Below are positions 23,801 to 33,829 of a stretch of 64,000 nt of DNA, one piece after another. Each line of letters begins with the position of its first letter. Positions within the stretch are counted from its first letter, which is position 1. The notes beneath the pieces were generated by a model. It searched no databases, was not told the origin of the DNA, and worked only from the letters and a program-made list of their open reading frames with translations. Where the stretch lies: assembly GCF_036711975.1 (NCBI RefSeq), contig NC_091966.1, positions 31,131,501 through 31,195,500 on the forward strand, read 5' to 3'. Made by a program: the position numbers and the translations under genes. Source of the stretch: Onthophagus taurus. Taxonomy: Eukaryota > Arthropoda > Insecta > Coleoptera > Scarabaeidae.

Positions 23801-26800
23801 AAGTGTTATACAGAAATTGTTTAAAAATAGCAGAGTCAAAACCAACAAAATCAAATTACCGAATTTTTTGAATTTGAATAATACTAATACAGTTTACAGC
23901 CACGTAGAGTATACGTATGATGAACTACATAATACAAATAGAGTAATAAACTTAACAAACAAACAAATACCAAAAAACATATTGAACCTTTTGTCATTAG
24001 GAGATAATTTCAGTTTCCTAACAACCAAATTTAAAAGAATGTTATGTTTTGTTATGTAGAAAGAATTTTTACTAGAATAAATACAGTTGATAACCATATA
24101 AATGCAACAAGAAATAATATAGTTAATGAAATAACTAACTTTCTATATAAACACAAAAAAGAAAAGCACAACACTTCAAATTTGCAGGTTCAAATTTGCA
24201 AAGATGTACAATGTTTCAAAAAATTCTTATCAAATAACAAAGATATAATAGTAATAAAATCAGATAAAACTAAACAATTAATCATACTTTATAAAAAACA
24301 ATATAATGAGAAAATGTCCACTTTATTAAATGATAAAAATACTTATAGAACAATAAGGACAGATCCTGGACCAAACTTAGTAGACAAAATTAACGACTAT
24401 TTAAAAAAATTAGAGAAATTGAAATATATAGATAAAAATTTTAAATTACAATTAGCCCCAACGCATTATACAACCCCTAGGATTCATGGACTACTCAAAA
24501 TACATAAAGATGATAAACCTTTGAGACCTATAATAAATAATATTAATGTACCTACCAATCAATTAGCAAAGTTCTTAAATAAATCATTAAATTATTTAAA
24601 TTCATTAAATGAATATGACGTCAAAAGTGCGTGGGAATTAAAGGAGAAAATAAAATCGTTAAATATAGAAAATTTAAATGACATTGATATAGTAAGTTTT
24701 GACGTACAATCGTTGTTCATTAATATACCATTGCATAAAATGATCGAATTGGTGGAACAAAATTGGCAACATATTGAAGAATACACCCTGATTAAAAACA
24801 AAAGATTATTTATTGAGGGCATAAAGTTATGCACTTTTAATAATTACTTCACATATAATGAAACATATTATAGGCAAATCTTTGGATTACCAATGGGGTC
24901 GAGTTTAAGTGTAAATTTAAGCGGGATAATTTTAAATCATTTATTAGACACACAGTTGAATAAAACACCAATAAAACCTTTGTTGATAACGAAGTATATA
25001 GATGATCTATTGATTATCTTGCCCAAAGGACAATATTCCCAATTGTTGGATGTTTTTAATGATTTTAATGATAGATTGAAATTCACGGTGGAAATACCGA
25101 AACAATCACAAATAAATTTTTTGGATATGTCAATTATCATCGATAATGACAATAACATAATAAGGACGAAATGGTATAAAAAAGATAAAAGCAGTGATAG
25201 ACTATTGAATTACCATAGTAATCACCCAAAGTCGCAAATTATAAACACGATGAACAATTATATATATAGAGCGATAAAATTGACATATACACCCTTTTTG
25301 AAAGAAATAAAACAAAAAATTTATGATATTTTGTTAAATAATTTTTATCCCAAGCACTTGATCAATAAGTCATGGTTTACGATACTAAATAATATACAAA
25401 GACTGGAAGTCACAACAAATAACACAACCCCACAAGATAATCATCAAAAAACTGGGAATGCAGATGCAGAAAATGGGAAAGAAGATATGAACAAAAAGAA
25501 TAAGCCAATTTTTAGACAATCCTTAATTACACAATTCATACCTAGATAGAGTAATATGGAGCAGATTTGTCAGGAAAACGATGTTAGTACTCAAGGAATT
25601 AATAGCAAAAGTACTCATAATAAAGAATTTTGTAAAATCAAATTTATACCAGCACTAACAAATAAAATAACGAACATCTTTAAAAAGTATGAAATATCCG
25701 AAATAAAATTCGCTAAATACAATAACAACAAAATCGGCACCTTAATATCAAACATGAAGGACAAAATCAAAACTTTAGATAAAGTAGATACTATATACCA
25801 ATTAAATTGCATGGATTGTAATAAAATATATATAGGGGAATCAAAACAACATCTTAAAAAACGAATACAACAACACAAATACGATACTAAACAAATAAAA
25901 ATTCAAAACAAAACAGCTTTGTGCCAACATTCTGTAACTTTAAGTCATAAGTTTGATTTCGATAATCCTAAGATATTAACAACAAATAAAAACATACAAA
26001 TAAGGAAAAATTTAGAGTCAATCTTCATAACAAAAAATAATAATAAAACAGTTAATTTTAAAACCGATGTAGGAAGAACAGGGGCACATTATGCGGATAT
26101 TTTAAATAAATTAGTGATATAATAGAATATAGGAGAGAAAACAGGTTTCGGACAAAGGAATACAATTGTTATCTGACCTTGTATGAAAATTTCTCTTAGA
26201 CTTGACTCGTAAGCATGATAAGATGTATCGGAATAAATTTAAGAAACAATTAGTGATAAAAATTGATAATAGTCTTAGGTAAGAATCATATTCTATAAAC
26301 TAAACAAAAAATCTTTTGTGAGTTAAGTGTATGGAGATTGTTTTTCATGTTCGTAATAGTAATTATGTTATTTTTAATTTAGTAATTCGTGTTTCTTTAG
26401 ATAAGAGTATTATTAACCTGATGATGGGAACATTTCCCGAAACGTCGTTATAATTGGAGTTTTAGAAATAAAGGAGGGAATGATGTCACAATTTTTATAA
26501 TAAAATAAAAATTACTCTTTTTAGCACGATGTGAATAGGCCAGCAGTTAGCGCAAATTAAACAACAAGAACTCAAGAACGGTATGGTCGTAGACTTTTTG
26601 CGTAATAGGGAGTGGAGAAGAGACAAGTGGCTATTTATGGACAGATTTATTTTTTTTTTAGATATTCCTTGGATCCTTATTTTTTACAATTTTTTACAAA
26701 AACGGTCAAACACTGACCAATGGTCAATTACTGGCGTTTTACCCTATAAAATATGCATATTTTGTTCTCGTAATGTGAGCAACATGTTAAAGTTCGATAT

Positions 26801-28606
26801 TTTCAAGATTTGAACACAGACTTATTCTGTTCTTAGCATGAGTTCAGAAGATGTAAATTCAATTTTCTCTAATCGGCGGTAATTATTTTTGCAATATTTA
26901 CTTGTTTGCCTGAAACACAACATCGATACCAAATCGATGCAAAATCTGAACAGATTTTAAGAATGTGTGATATTTACTAACAGCATTGTAATATAAATAA
27001 TTTTTCAGTACTGTATAATACGTTTACTTCCCGGTTAAGGAGGGAAATGCATGAATTGTAGTGATGAAGACGAAGTCGATTGCGGTCAAGGTGATACATC
27101 GACAGTATCGATACAGAACCTGAACAGTTATCAAGGATATTTTTTTGACTACATTCTAATATAAATAATTTTTTAATTAAAGTGTGATATATTTACAACT
27201 GAGTCTTAACTTTACTTTTAAGTAACATCTTTTTTGAAAATTAAAAATGTATATCAATAAAAAAAACATAGTACAGCATACCTATTGATTTTACTTATAA
27301 ATGACCGTAACCTACTCGAAACAATTTATGTTATGTCATCGTAGTTGATATAAAACACAGGAAGTTGATCAAATAATCAACCAATTCAAATTATACCCAT
27401 TCCGAATCGATACAAAAATAGATTTTATTTTAAACTCGTTTAGAATGCATGTTCGATAATGACTGTCCTAGTTTCATACTAGAACATGAACCTGAAAACT
27501 TTCTTTCCTTTACGTTATCCTAGTTTCGACCTTAATAATTAAATAATTAACGGAATTGTGCAAAAGAAGAAAATGATTCAATGACATTTTTAATAACCCC
27601 ACGTTTCTTATTGTAACATTTTCTATTTTTTTTTTTTCAAGGTGATAGCTGCTGCTTTCCATTTAGTCTTGGAAGCATCGTTAAAGGAATAAAAGAAGCT
27701 TTACCAGGAGTTTATGTTACATCATTAAAGATTGGGTCATCAATTCCAACGGATGTTGAAAACGGATTTTTTATGCATCCTAACAAACAAATTGATTACG
27801 CGTGTAAATTAATCAACAGCGATCCAAACTTACAAAATGGTTATCATGCTGTTGGATTTTCTCAAGGCTCACAATTTTTGTAAACAAAAAATTCATTTAA
27901 ATTCCTTTATTTGATTATTTTTTAAAATTTTTTTAGACGAGCTTTAATTCAAAGATGTAAAGGACCTAAAGTGGGAAGTTTAATTTCTTTAGGAGGCCAA
28001 CATCAAGGTGTTTATGGATTACCAAATTGTCCGTCAGTTTCTTATCAAACTTGTGATTATATGAGGAGATTGTTAAACCATGCTGCTTATTTCAAGTTAG
28101 TTTATTGTTTATTTATGTTTTTTATTATACATATTCTTTTAGTTGGGTTCAAAATTATTTAGTCCAAGCAACTTATTGGCACGATCCTCTTCATGAATCC
28201 GATTACGTTAAATACAGCACATTTTTAGCGGATATCAACAACGAACGTTATATAAATAAAACGTATCGAGAACGTTTGTCGCAAATTGAGAACTTCGTTA
28301 TGGTTAAATTTGAAAAAGATAGTATGGTACAACCGATTGCTTCGGAATGGTTTGGATTTTATAAAGCGGGTCAATCTAAAGAGATCGTTCCTTTAAATGA
28401 ATCCAAAATTTACACAGAAGTAAAAATAATACAAAAAATTAAAATGATGTAATAAGTGATATATTTTTGGGTAATTTCAGGATCGATTGGGCTTAAAAGA
28501 ATTGGATGAACGAGGAAGGTTACATTTTCTATCAGTTGATGGTAACCATTTACAATTTAATTGGACGTGGTTTCAAGACGAAATTATAAAAAAATATTTA
28601 TCTTGA
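17820..28606 (+). CDS. PPT1: Palmitoyl-protein thioesterase 1, complete
   Basis: Five exons: 17820-17940, 27642-27879, 27937-28095, 28143-28419 and 28481-28606. All have GT-AG introns and matching phases, giving 306 aa, the length of human PPT1. The enzyme removes thioester-linked fatty acids such as palmitate from cysteines of proteins being degraded in lysosomes. Visible features are an N-terminal hydrophobic signal (about residues 9-25), TPIVLWHGMGDSCC, the nucleophile Ser114 in GFSQGSQF and LGGQHQGVYGLP. Asp232 in EKDSMVQP and His288 in DGNHLQF complete the Ser-Asp-His triad by alignment with the human enzyme. SEWFGFY and an N-glycosylation site NKT at 211 are also family features. Intron 1 is 9.7 kb and filled with transposons; the other introns are 47-62 bases. 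The gene looks intact. A poly(A) signal AATAAA is at 28708-28713. Confidence 0.96.
18940..19106. mobile_element. 167-bp MITE with TA target duplication
   Basis: A near-perfect hairpin. The left end CAGTATGTTAATTAATTATC and the complement of the right end CAGTGTGCTAATTAATTATC continue pairing through CGTACC.GACGTCATCATTGCAAGTATG to a central AT-rich loop. It is flanked by TA on both sides (18938-18939 and 19107-19108). TA duplication and CAGT ends are typical of Tc1/mariner-mobilised MITEs. There is no coding capacity. It sits in PPT1 intron 1. Confidence 0.85.
19560..20220 (-). mobile_element. LINE remnant (RT N-terminal part)
   Basis: Minus-strand reading around 19570-19810 gives KCPEDWKVGVIQLI, a degenerate KKGSAKHH.. 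block and QSGFRQGRSTIDYIYQ. This matches the (P)EDW..G.I.PI.KKGD and GFR.GRSTID.I blocks of LINE reverse transcriptases. Upstream (19810-20220) the similarity fades. PPT1 intron 1. Confidence 0.65.
20860..21445 (+). mobile_element. Gypsy-type LTR retrotransposon integrase remnant
   Basis: The plus strand reads TKTCLHCQRVKVHKYTKLPL (end of the H2C2 zinc-binding motif) and then GRFEHIHLDIVGP (first catalytic Asp). A stop follows, and in another frame come VMEHFTRWPEDYPLKDISTF, then FQSKLFRQFNNYLGTNQIR and FYHPQSNGMLE. The H2C2-D-D-E integrase order is clear, but the second Asp region (DQG) is lost. Other domains and LTRs are not seen. Confidence 0.8.
21858..21925 (+). repeat. Hammerhead-like core in an isolated repeat
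   Basis: At 21887-21919 the plus strand reads CTGAAGA, one extra A, a perfect 6-bp hairpin (GATTTA / TAAATC, loop GAAAT) and then GAAAT. It resembles the motif at the end of the Penelope-like element at 26.4 kb and may be a solitary terminal fragment of such an element. Confidence 0.45.
22459..22845 (-). CDS. pogo/CENP-B-type transposase N-terminal fragment
   Basis: 128 residues on the minus strand from ATG 22843-22845. A psq-type helix-turn-helix (KYSEEDLQKALDARNRGLSY, then EKAAKMFNVPKSILIYK) is followed by GKTPMQRKMGPPAFLNSDDE and KLLVEWLF. This is the usual start of the CENP-B/pogo DNA-binding region. The frame then degenerates before any DDE catalytic domain, so the protein would be DNA-binding only. 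It sits inside a transposon-like unit, so I read it as a decayed transposase and not as a domesticated host gene. Confidence 0.75.
   Translation of the reverse strand: MENLANMNQVNFSSTNMTTKPKFKYSEEDLQKALDARNRGLSYEKAAKMFNVPKSILIYKEKGKTPMQRKMGPPAFLNSDDEKLLVEWLFHSAFLLQKPSWKTQNLGEKLSQEHFAPFKESKNINIFL
24044..25549 (+). CDS. Penelope-like reverse transcriptase
   Basis: 501 codons. Motifs in order are RIHGLLKIHKDDKPLRPI (residues about 146-163), VSFDVQSLFINIPL (motif A), GLPMGSSLSVNLSGIIL (motif B) and TKYIDDLLIIL (catalytic YIDD). A thumb part with INFLDMSI follows. The FDV.SLF.NIP and PMGS.LS blocks are characteristic of Penelope-like RTs. The first Met is a convenience start: the true N-terminus lies upstream in another frame (overlap at 24044-24059), showing a frameshift. 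The stop at 25547-25549 is in the same frame as the downstream endonuclease. Confidence 0.88.
   Translation: MFCYVERIFTRINTVDNHINATRNNIVNEITNFLYKHKKEKHNTSNLQVQICKDVQCFKKFLSNNKDIIVIKSDKTKQLIILYKKQYNEKMSTLLNDKNTYRTIRTDPGPNLVDKINDYLKKLEKLKYIDKNFKLQLAPTHYTTPRIHGLLKIHKDDKPLRPIINNINVPTNQLAKFLNKSLNYLNSLNEYDVKSAWELKEKIKSLNIENLNDIDIVSFDVQSLFINIPLHKMIELVEQNWQHIEEYTLIKNKRLFIEGIKLCTFNNYFTYNETYYRQIFGLPMGSSLSVNLSGIILNHLLDTQLNKTPIKPLLITKYIDDLLIILPKGQYSQLLDVFNDFNDRLKFTVEIPKQSQINFLDMSIIIDNDNNIIRTKWYKKDKSSDRLLNYHSNHPKSQIINTMNNYIYRAIKLTYTPFLKEIKQKIYDILLNNFYPKHLINKSWFTILNNIQRLEVTTNNTTPQDNHQKTGNADAENGKEDMNKKNKPIFRQSLITQFIPR
25556..26122 (+). CDS. GIY-YIG endonuclease domain of the Penelope-like element
   Basis: 188 codons in the same frame as the RT. 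A CxxC pair in LNCMDCNKIYIGES overlaps the GIY-YIG start (KIYIGES). It is followed by HLKKRIQQHKYDT (conserved Arg), then CQHSVTLSHKFDF, the LESIFI stretch (catalytic Glu) and a conserved end GAHYADILNKL. In intact elements this domain is fused to the RT and nicks the target DNA; here one TAG codon separates them. Confidence 0.85.
   Translation: MEQICQENDVSTQGINSKSTHNKEFCKIKFIPALTNKITNIFKKYEISEIKFAKYNNNKIGTLISNMKDKIKTLDKVDTIYQLNCMDCNKIYIGESKQHLKKRIQQHKYDTKQIKIQNKTALCQHSVTLSHKFDFDNPKILTTNKNIQIRKNLESIFITKNNNKTVNFKTDVGRTGAHYADILNKLVI
26418..26446 (+). ncRNA. Hammerhead-ribozyme-like motif
   Basis: CTGATGA (26418-26424), one extra T, a 5-bp hairpin GGGAA-CAT-TTCCC, GAAAC, GTC. Flanks TTAAC and GTTATAA can start a stem I. 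This follows the hammerhead order CUGANGA / stem II / GAAA / short stem III / NUH. Hammerheads are known in Penelope-like elements. Two things argue for caution: an unpaired base between CUGAUGA and stem II, and a stem III (AC/GU) with no loop, which could only form between two molecules. Confidence 0.35.
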
Positions 28607-28707
28607 AGAAAAATTTTGTGATAATATTAACTGTTTTTTATAATTATTTACAATTTAAATTTAGTTAACATTTAGTTCGAACAACAAGTAAATATAGATT
28701 TATTAAA

Positions 28708-28713
28708 AATAAA
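28708..28713 (+). other. Poly(A) signal of PPT1
   Basis: AATAAA about 100 bases after the PPT1 stop codon. Confidence 0.6.
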
Positions 28714-28779
28714 ATTTTATTTCATGTAGCATCTAAAAGGTTAACTGTAATAGATTGAAAAAAGCTCGTTTGTATGAAT

Positions 28780-29690
28780 CTCTGTGTATGTGCATTTTGT
28801 ATCGACTGTTGAGAGAGTTCTGTTACTCTATATAGTCTATATAGAGAGGAGTAGAGTTAGTAGTTGGGGAACGCTTTCGCGTTCATCCGATCATATTTGC
28901 CTTTCAGTTCTGGGCCGCTTTATGTTTCTGTGAAATTTTTCAATCAGCGTTGTCATCCATTAGTTATATTATGCCGGGCCAGCAGCTTGTTTAGCTAATG
29001 CGTTCCGTTCGAATGAATGGTAGAAGAAGGAGGATGCGCGGAGGAGGACGCATCATCATTTTTTTTTGTTGCTGTTGTTGGGGCGTCGACGTCGGCGTCG
29101 GCCGCTCATAACGACGTTGTTGTTCGCGAACCTCCTCCTTCTCTTCCCAAGCTAAAATAAGGGCGCGTTTTGCCTGCCTTAATCAGACTAGTTTATAAAA
29201 GCGAGACTAGACGCAGAAACAAAGGGTTGGATGTAAAGAAATTTTTTTCATTCGTTCTTTTATTAAAAATGAAAATGTTTAAGAATATCTTATTTACTTT
29301 ATATAACTTAGTTATAAATTGATCCTAAGTAAAATTAAGCGGAAAGTTATTAGTATTCAGTAGAGCACCGCTCCATACCTATACACAAATTTGCGTTTCC
29401 ACACATACATAGAAAGGGTTTCCAGTGCAAGCGAGGCAAGATCCGTTTCCCTGTGTGTACGCGAGCCCCGGCCCCAACGCCGATGATGTTTAATTAATCA
29501 ACTCGCCAGGCTGCTTTGCTTGGTTTATTAACAGCATTGATCATTGGAGTATTCACGAAGCCGACCGCAGACGAGATCAAAACCTGCGTGCTTTTCTCTA
29601 AAGCGTCCGCCCAGTCGCCGTTTACCACTGTGATATCTGCACTCACTGCTTTTCGAATTCAACCCCTTTACGAGTTTTAACTCAACCCTT
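28780..29690. promoter_or_regulatory. CpG-rich island, first of three
   Basis: The stretch is clearly richer in G, C and CpG than its surroundings (for example GTCGACGTCGGCGTCGG near 29084-29100) and has no coding frame. It contains homeodomain-type TTAATTAA near 29490 and a palindromic TATAGTCTATATAG near 28832. It begins just after PPT1. It may be a regulatory island of the homeobox gene 20 kb downstream; that is inference. Confidence 0.35.
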
Positions 29691-29969
29691 TTGTTTTTTC
29701 GTATTCAATTACAAAAACTGTAAAATATAAATATGCTTATTAAATGTGTCATTTATTTTCTGGAAAAAGATACTTTTAGCTTTAAACATATGAAAATCTA
29801 CTCAACCTGTTAGTTTTTTTATGTAATAAATAAAAATTAAAACTTTTGATTTAAATTAAGCTTCGACATTGACTTATACAAAATATGTCAAAAATAAATC
29901 ACTATTTCTTTGATTCACGTGTCTACTAAAGAGTGAGGCGAGACGGAATGATTTAAGGCTTTACGAGAT

Positions 29970-30740
29970 AATGGAAGAATTAGAAAACTTTGTTTATGAA
30001 GTCCCAGGCGAAATAACAATATTCCTACCTGAAAATGCTAACGGAGGAGTTACTGACGAGGATTGGGGAGAAGAGGGTGCTGGGGAAATTCCAAAGATAT
30101 AAAAGACACTTTAGTATGTGAAGCTATGTCGGGAAGCAGATTTATCTTCATAATGCAGAATTTACATTGTTGTGGAAATCGTAACTTCGACCAAAATGAT
30201 ATTCACAAAAATTCGACCCCTTATTGAAGGTTTAAATAAAAAAAAACATGGATATGGCTTCACTTGATGAAGCTCACAGCTTTAACGAATTCATGGTGCC
30301 ATATTTTGGTGGTCATGAAATTAAACAATTTATAAAAGACAAACCAATTAGATGGTGGTACAAAGTTCTGTACCAGAACTACTAGATATGGATACATAGA
30401 GAGGTTTGAGACCTATCAGGATTCAACTACCATTATATCATTATACTACCATTATATTTGGACTTGTGACAAGTGTTATTCTGCAATTTGTACAATACCT
30501 TCAGAAAATATATTCGGGGGTTCATTTTCACCTTTACTTCGCCAATTATTTTATTTCGATTCTCTTATTACAACAATTAATGTTTATGGACATAAAACCT
30601 ACTGGATAAGAAAGAATCGGGTAGGAAAAATTGTCTTTTGTCTTACCCTTCCAGTCTAAAGGCAAGAAAGCGTGCAATTTTTAAATAGGCTATTTGTGGT
30701 AATTAAAAAGCTTATTAAGGATTATAACTAATCAAAAATT
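29970..30740 (+). mobile_element. piggyBac-type transposase remnant
   Basis: A start MEELENFVYEVPGE at 29970 leads into an acidic N-terminal stretch. Broken frames then read SFNEFMVPYFGGHEIKQFI, KDKPIRWWYKVLYQN, IERFETYQ and YSGVHFHLYFANYFISILLL. This corresponds to the piggyBac order M.P..G....QYI.GKP.R.G.K, GY...F..Y.G, Y.....DN.FTS..L. The second catalytic Asp (DNFF) reads as AN, and several stops are present, so the copy is dead. Confidence 0.75.
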
Positions 30741-31340
30741 TAATATACTGCCGCAATGGAACAAATAAAAAGTTGTAGTTTCTGTTCAAACCAAAAAACT
30801 GACCTGTTATAATAGCCGATCATCACTGGTATGATGAGAATCGAAATGTGTACATTTTATGAGTACATTGAGCGGAAACGACAGTAATACGATACTAATT
30901 TTTTCCATAGTTAATTACCTATATTCATATTTATTAATATGGTATTAATATCTGCGATATCTATTTATGTGATAGTTATGGGACTGTTACCGGCGTGATT
31001 TTTAATATCATTCAATAATTTAATAAATACGGTTGCAATTATCCAGCTAGAATTTTGTAATAATAGCTCCATAAAATGAACCGTAGAAAAAATTATCTTT
31101 TATTTGAACACGGGAGTTGATAAAAGGCGAGGAAATGGTATTGTCACTTGTAGAAATAGTGCTGGATATTGTTACTGTGGTACCTTATTCTTCAAGTGCA
31201 TATTGATTGACACCAAGTTAGCGAGTTAGCATTACACCAATTTTATTAGTACCCCATACGCGACTATGTTGACAATTATATTTCTTTAAAGAAAAGGTAC
31301 AAACTTTTCTTTTTTTCTTTCTCTTGTCCTTATTTTACCT
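30740..31340. other. Spacer, possibly tail of the piggyBac remnant
   Basis: The first 150 bases read QIKSCSFCSNQ-like fragments and may belong to the same transposase. The rest shows nothing recognisable. Confidence 0.3.
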
Positions 31341-31349
31341 CATGGTATT

Positions 31350-32570
31350 GGATCTTGGATCCATTTCCTGTAAGTGTTCGTATCTGTAGCATTTTTCGTA
31401 CTTCGGTGACACTTTTCCCTCTTTTCAACACTACTTCTTATTACTTCTTCCCACTGGATTTTTGGTCTACCCTGTCTTCGTCTTCTTTCTGGTTTTATAT
31501 TGTACATATTCTTTTGTATTCCTTCCTCCTTTACTAGCTCAGTTCTTCTCTGACTCTCTTGTGTCGTACTCTATTTCTTCTGGTTTTTCTACTATTCTTT
31601 TGCAGATACTTCATCTAACTACTGCCTTTATTTTTGATTTGAATATGTTCAATATTTGTTTCTGTTTATTATCATGTTTCTATGTAGGCGGTACAACATC
31701 GTCTGCGTATACTAGATCTCGCGTACAGATCGAAGTTTGGTTCCGGTATTCCAATCTCGTCGGTTTTCTTTGATTTTTGACTTGTCTTAGTATTGTCCAT
31801 ATAGGTTACGAACAGTAGTGGGCTTAGACTGTCGTTCAGTTTAACGTCTTTTTCCATTCTAAACTCATCTGAAATCTTTTTGCACTTAGTCTAATTTTAG
31901 TCCTGTCTGTGTTTCTCTATTAGGCTAGAACATCGTTTGCTCTTCTTCAAGAATATCTTATATCTGGGCTATTTCAAGGTTTTTAAAAGATTTTTGAGTA
32001 AAATTAAGTGCCATCGAAGTCATACACTGCCCTTTAGCAGCTAATTGTTTTTCCTTTTTTGTAGATTGGTACGATTATTTGAACTAAAACTAGAACTAAC
32101 ATTAGTATTAGAAACTTTCGGGTTAAACTAGTTCGAAATGTAACTTTCTGAAGAAGTTGGCATTCGAAACGTCAAACACTTTTTCAAAAGATGCATGGCT
32201 TAACCCGAAAGTTTCTAGTTGTAGATCTCCAGTTAGTTTTGGTGCTAGTGTTAGTACAAGTTTTAGTCCAATTGACATTAGCCGTGAAAGCATTCGTACT
32301 TATATTGACACGATTATGTTCTTATTCTAATCTTGGGATATTATTTCAGTATTCCAAGCCTACAGGAATATTTCTTTCAGCCATCGTTTCGCTGTCGGTC
32401 CCTCTTTTTTTAGTAGTTTCGGTACTATGTTATCTTCTCTGTAGCTTTTCCATTTCGAGTTTCCTTTAGGACCCCTTGCACTTTTTCCACGCTTAACTTG
32501 CCCGCCGTCATTTCCCTTTCTTCTTCTCGCGTTTCTATCCGTTCTTGAGTTTCTTCTTCTTCCTTATCAA
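31350..32570 (-). mobile_element. LINE remnant, split by a repeat
   Basis: At the upstream (right) end the minus strand reads KATGEDNIVPKLLKKEG-like and FLYAWNTEII (RT fingers). Further left it reads KLNDSLSPLLFVTYMDN and DEIGIPEPNFDLYA (motif B and the start of the YADD region, at 31690-31857). The two parts are separated by the hexamer and hammerhead-like repeat at 32075-32310, which therefore inserted later. Confidence 0.7.
32075..32310. repeat. Head-to-head repeat copies inside a LINE
   Basis: The left arm 32084-32124 has the ACTANN array ending in AAACTTTCGGGTT. The right arm, about 32200-32290, has the complementary arrangement (AACCCGAAAGTTTCTAG, degenerate array, GCCGTGAAAGC). Between them lies a shortened hammerhead-like core at 32148-32173 (CTGAAGA...GAAACGTC). 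So it is an inverted pair around a common centre. Confidence 0.65.
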
Positions 32571-32579
32571 GTAATCAAA

Positions 32580-33820
32580 AAATACTTTTATAATGAGCGA
32601 TATAGTATATTTTATTTAAATACTATTGAATAGAATCAAGGTCCTTTATTGTATACTTTTTAAAATTCCATCACGTGAAGTTGATTTTTTTAAAGTAAAC
32701 GAGTTTCATTCGACATTTTTGATTGTTTCTCCAGAAACTTCTCTTAGTTGCTCATTTTGACGTTCTTTAGAGCCATTCTACAAATCTTTTAAATATTGAT
32801 AGCTGATATCGTTTAAATTGTGTTTTTGTTATAGATTAGCATACACATGAATACATGTAAGATTTTAAGTGTCAATTGATTGACTATGAACAATATTGTA
32901 TGCAATTAAGTCATGGTCTTTTGGACTCACCTACTCTGCATAGAAAAAATTATCCTGAAAGCTTGAAGACATTGTTTGCTATTATTTAATATGCTGCTTG
33001 CAGCTGGGATCTGATATGAGATTTTAAGATAATCGAACCCTAATTAATAATTAAGTGATATATCCTATAGATTTATTACAAATATGTTGGACGTAAACCT
33101 ATAAGCCTTAAATAACATCGGTGGCCTATAAGTAATAAAAAAATATTTATACTATATTATGAACGTGTTTGACTTTTCAGAAAGTTCAGAATCTGGATAA
33201 ATAGGGAGGCGTAATGCACGGCGATATGAATTCACAACATGACAAAGCTCTTAATAGTCAACCCTCAGAGTTGCTTCCTCTTTGTGCCACTGTGCGTATT
33301 CACTTTTCGCTAACTCTTAAGTAAAGTAGTATTGACGGTTACGCACCATGATATATCCGTATTATATTTCGCGGTCCATTTACACTCATTTCTGGGAGCT
33401 CATCAATTCTTGGGAGTGGTTTAGGCTAAATAATGAACTTTTAGATGAATTACTTTGTCTCTACCTACCAAGTTATAAGTATTTCTCAAAATCCCAAAAA
33501 TTGCCATATACCTCTAAAATCTAGAGTTGTTGCTGTTGTAGTGATTCCTTATATTTGCTTATCGATAACAAAGGAATTTTCATTGTGGTCAACACCATCA
33601 TTGCATAGGGTGCTTGACGTTAAAACAAGGATTTAGGATTTAATCTATCAAATTCAAAATAAGTGTTTTGTTTCCTTGCAGCTTCTATTGCAGTTTGCAT
33701 GCTCATTTGGACCTTGTGTTTCAACTTTTAATGTATAATAATTCTATAATAATATTTATTAATCGAATAAGATATATGTACAAATAGAAAAAATAATAAT
33801 AAAATTATAAAAAGGCAATT
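32580..33820. other. Intergenic DNA without recognised features
   Basis: AT-rich with short frames only (for example 33445-33636), none of a known family. The stretch 33180-33360 is less AT-rich but neither coding nor clearly repeated. Confidence 0.4.
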
Positions 33821-33829
33821 CCGATTAAA

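Larger units (their letters stand above)
23280..26530 (+). mobile_element. Penelope-like retroelement with GIY-YIG endonuclease
   Basis: Order of parts: N-terminal region in pieces at 23372-23581 and 23772-24059, reverse transcriptase at 24044-25549, GIY-YIG endonuclease at 25556-26122, and a 3' region ending near 26530 with a hammerhead-like motif at 26418. An RT joined to a GIY-YIG nuclease is diagnostic of endonuclease-bearing Penelope-like elements. Two frame breaks in the N-terminal part and one in-frame TAG between RT and endonuclease make it inactive as it stands. It is strongly AT-rich. It lies in PPT1 intron 1 and seems to have landed in the pogo-like element. Confidence 0.88.
22089..26744 (-). 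mobile_element. pogo-like DNA transposon, interrupted by a Penelope-like element
   Basis: Possible ends are GGGTTAACGC (22089) and GCGTTTTACCC (ending 26744), which are imperfect inverted repeats flanked by TA. Just inside both ends, and in between, the motif TTTGACC recurs. GTTTGACC is at 22105, 22403 and 22893, ATTTGACC at 22336 and 23111, CTTTGACC at 23163, and GGTCAAAC at 23123 and 26704. Such subterminal arrays usually bind transposase. A transposase N-terminal fragment lies at 22459-22845. A shorter reading is also possible: 22103-23132, with GTGTTTGACC inverted ends and TA flanks. The outer ends are inferred. Confidence 0.45.

Noticed and set aside
24592..25878. Minus-strand frames inside the Penelope-like element
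   Set aside because: They are the reverse reading of the conserved RT and endonuclease frames and resemble nothing.
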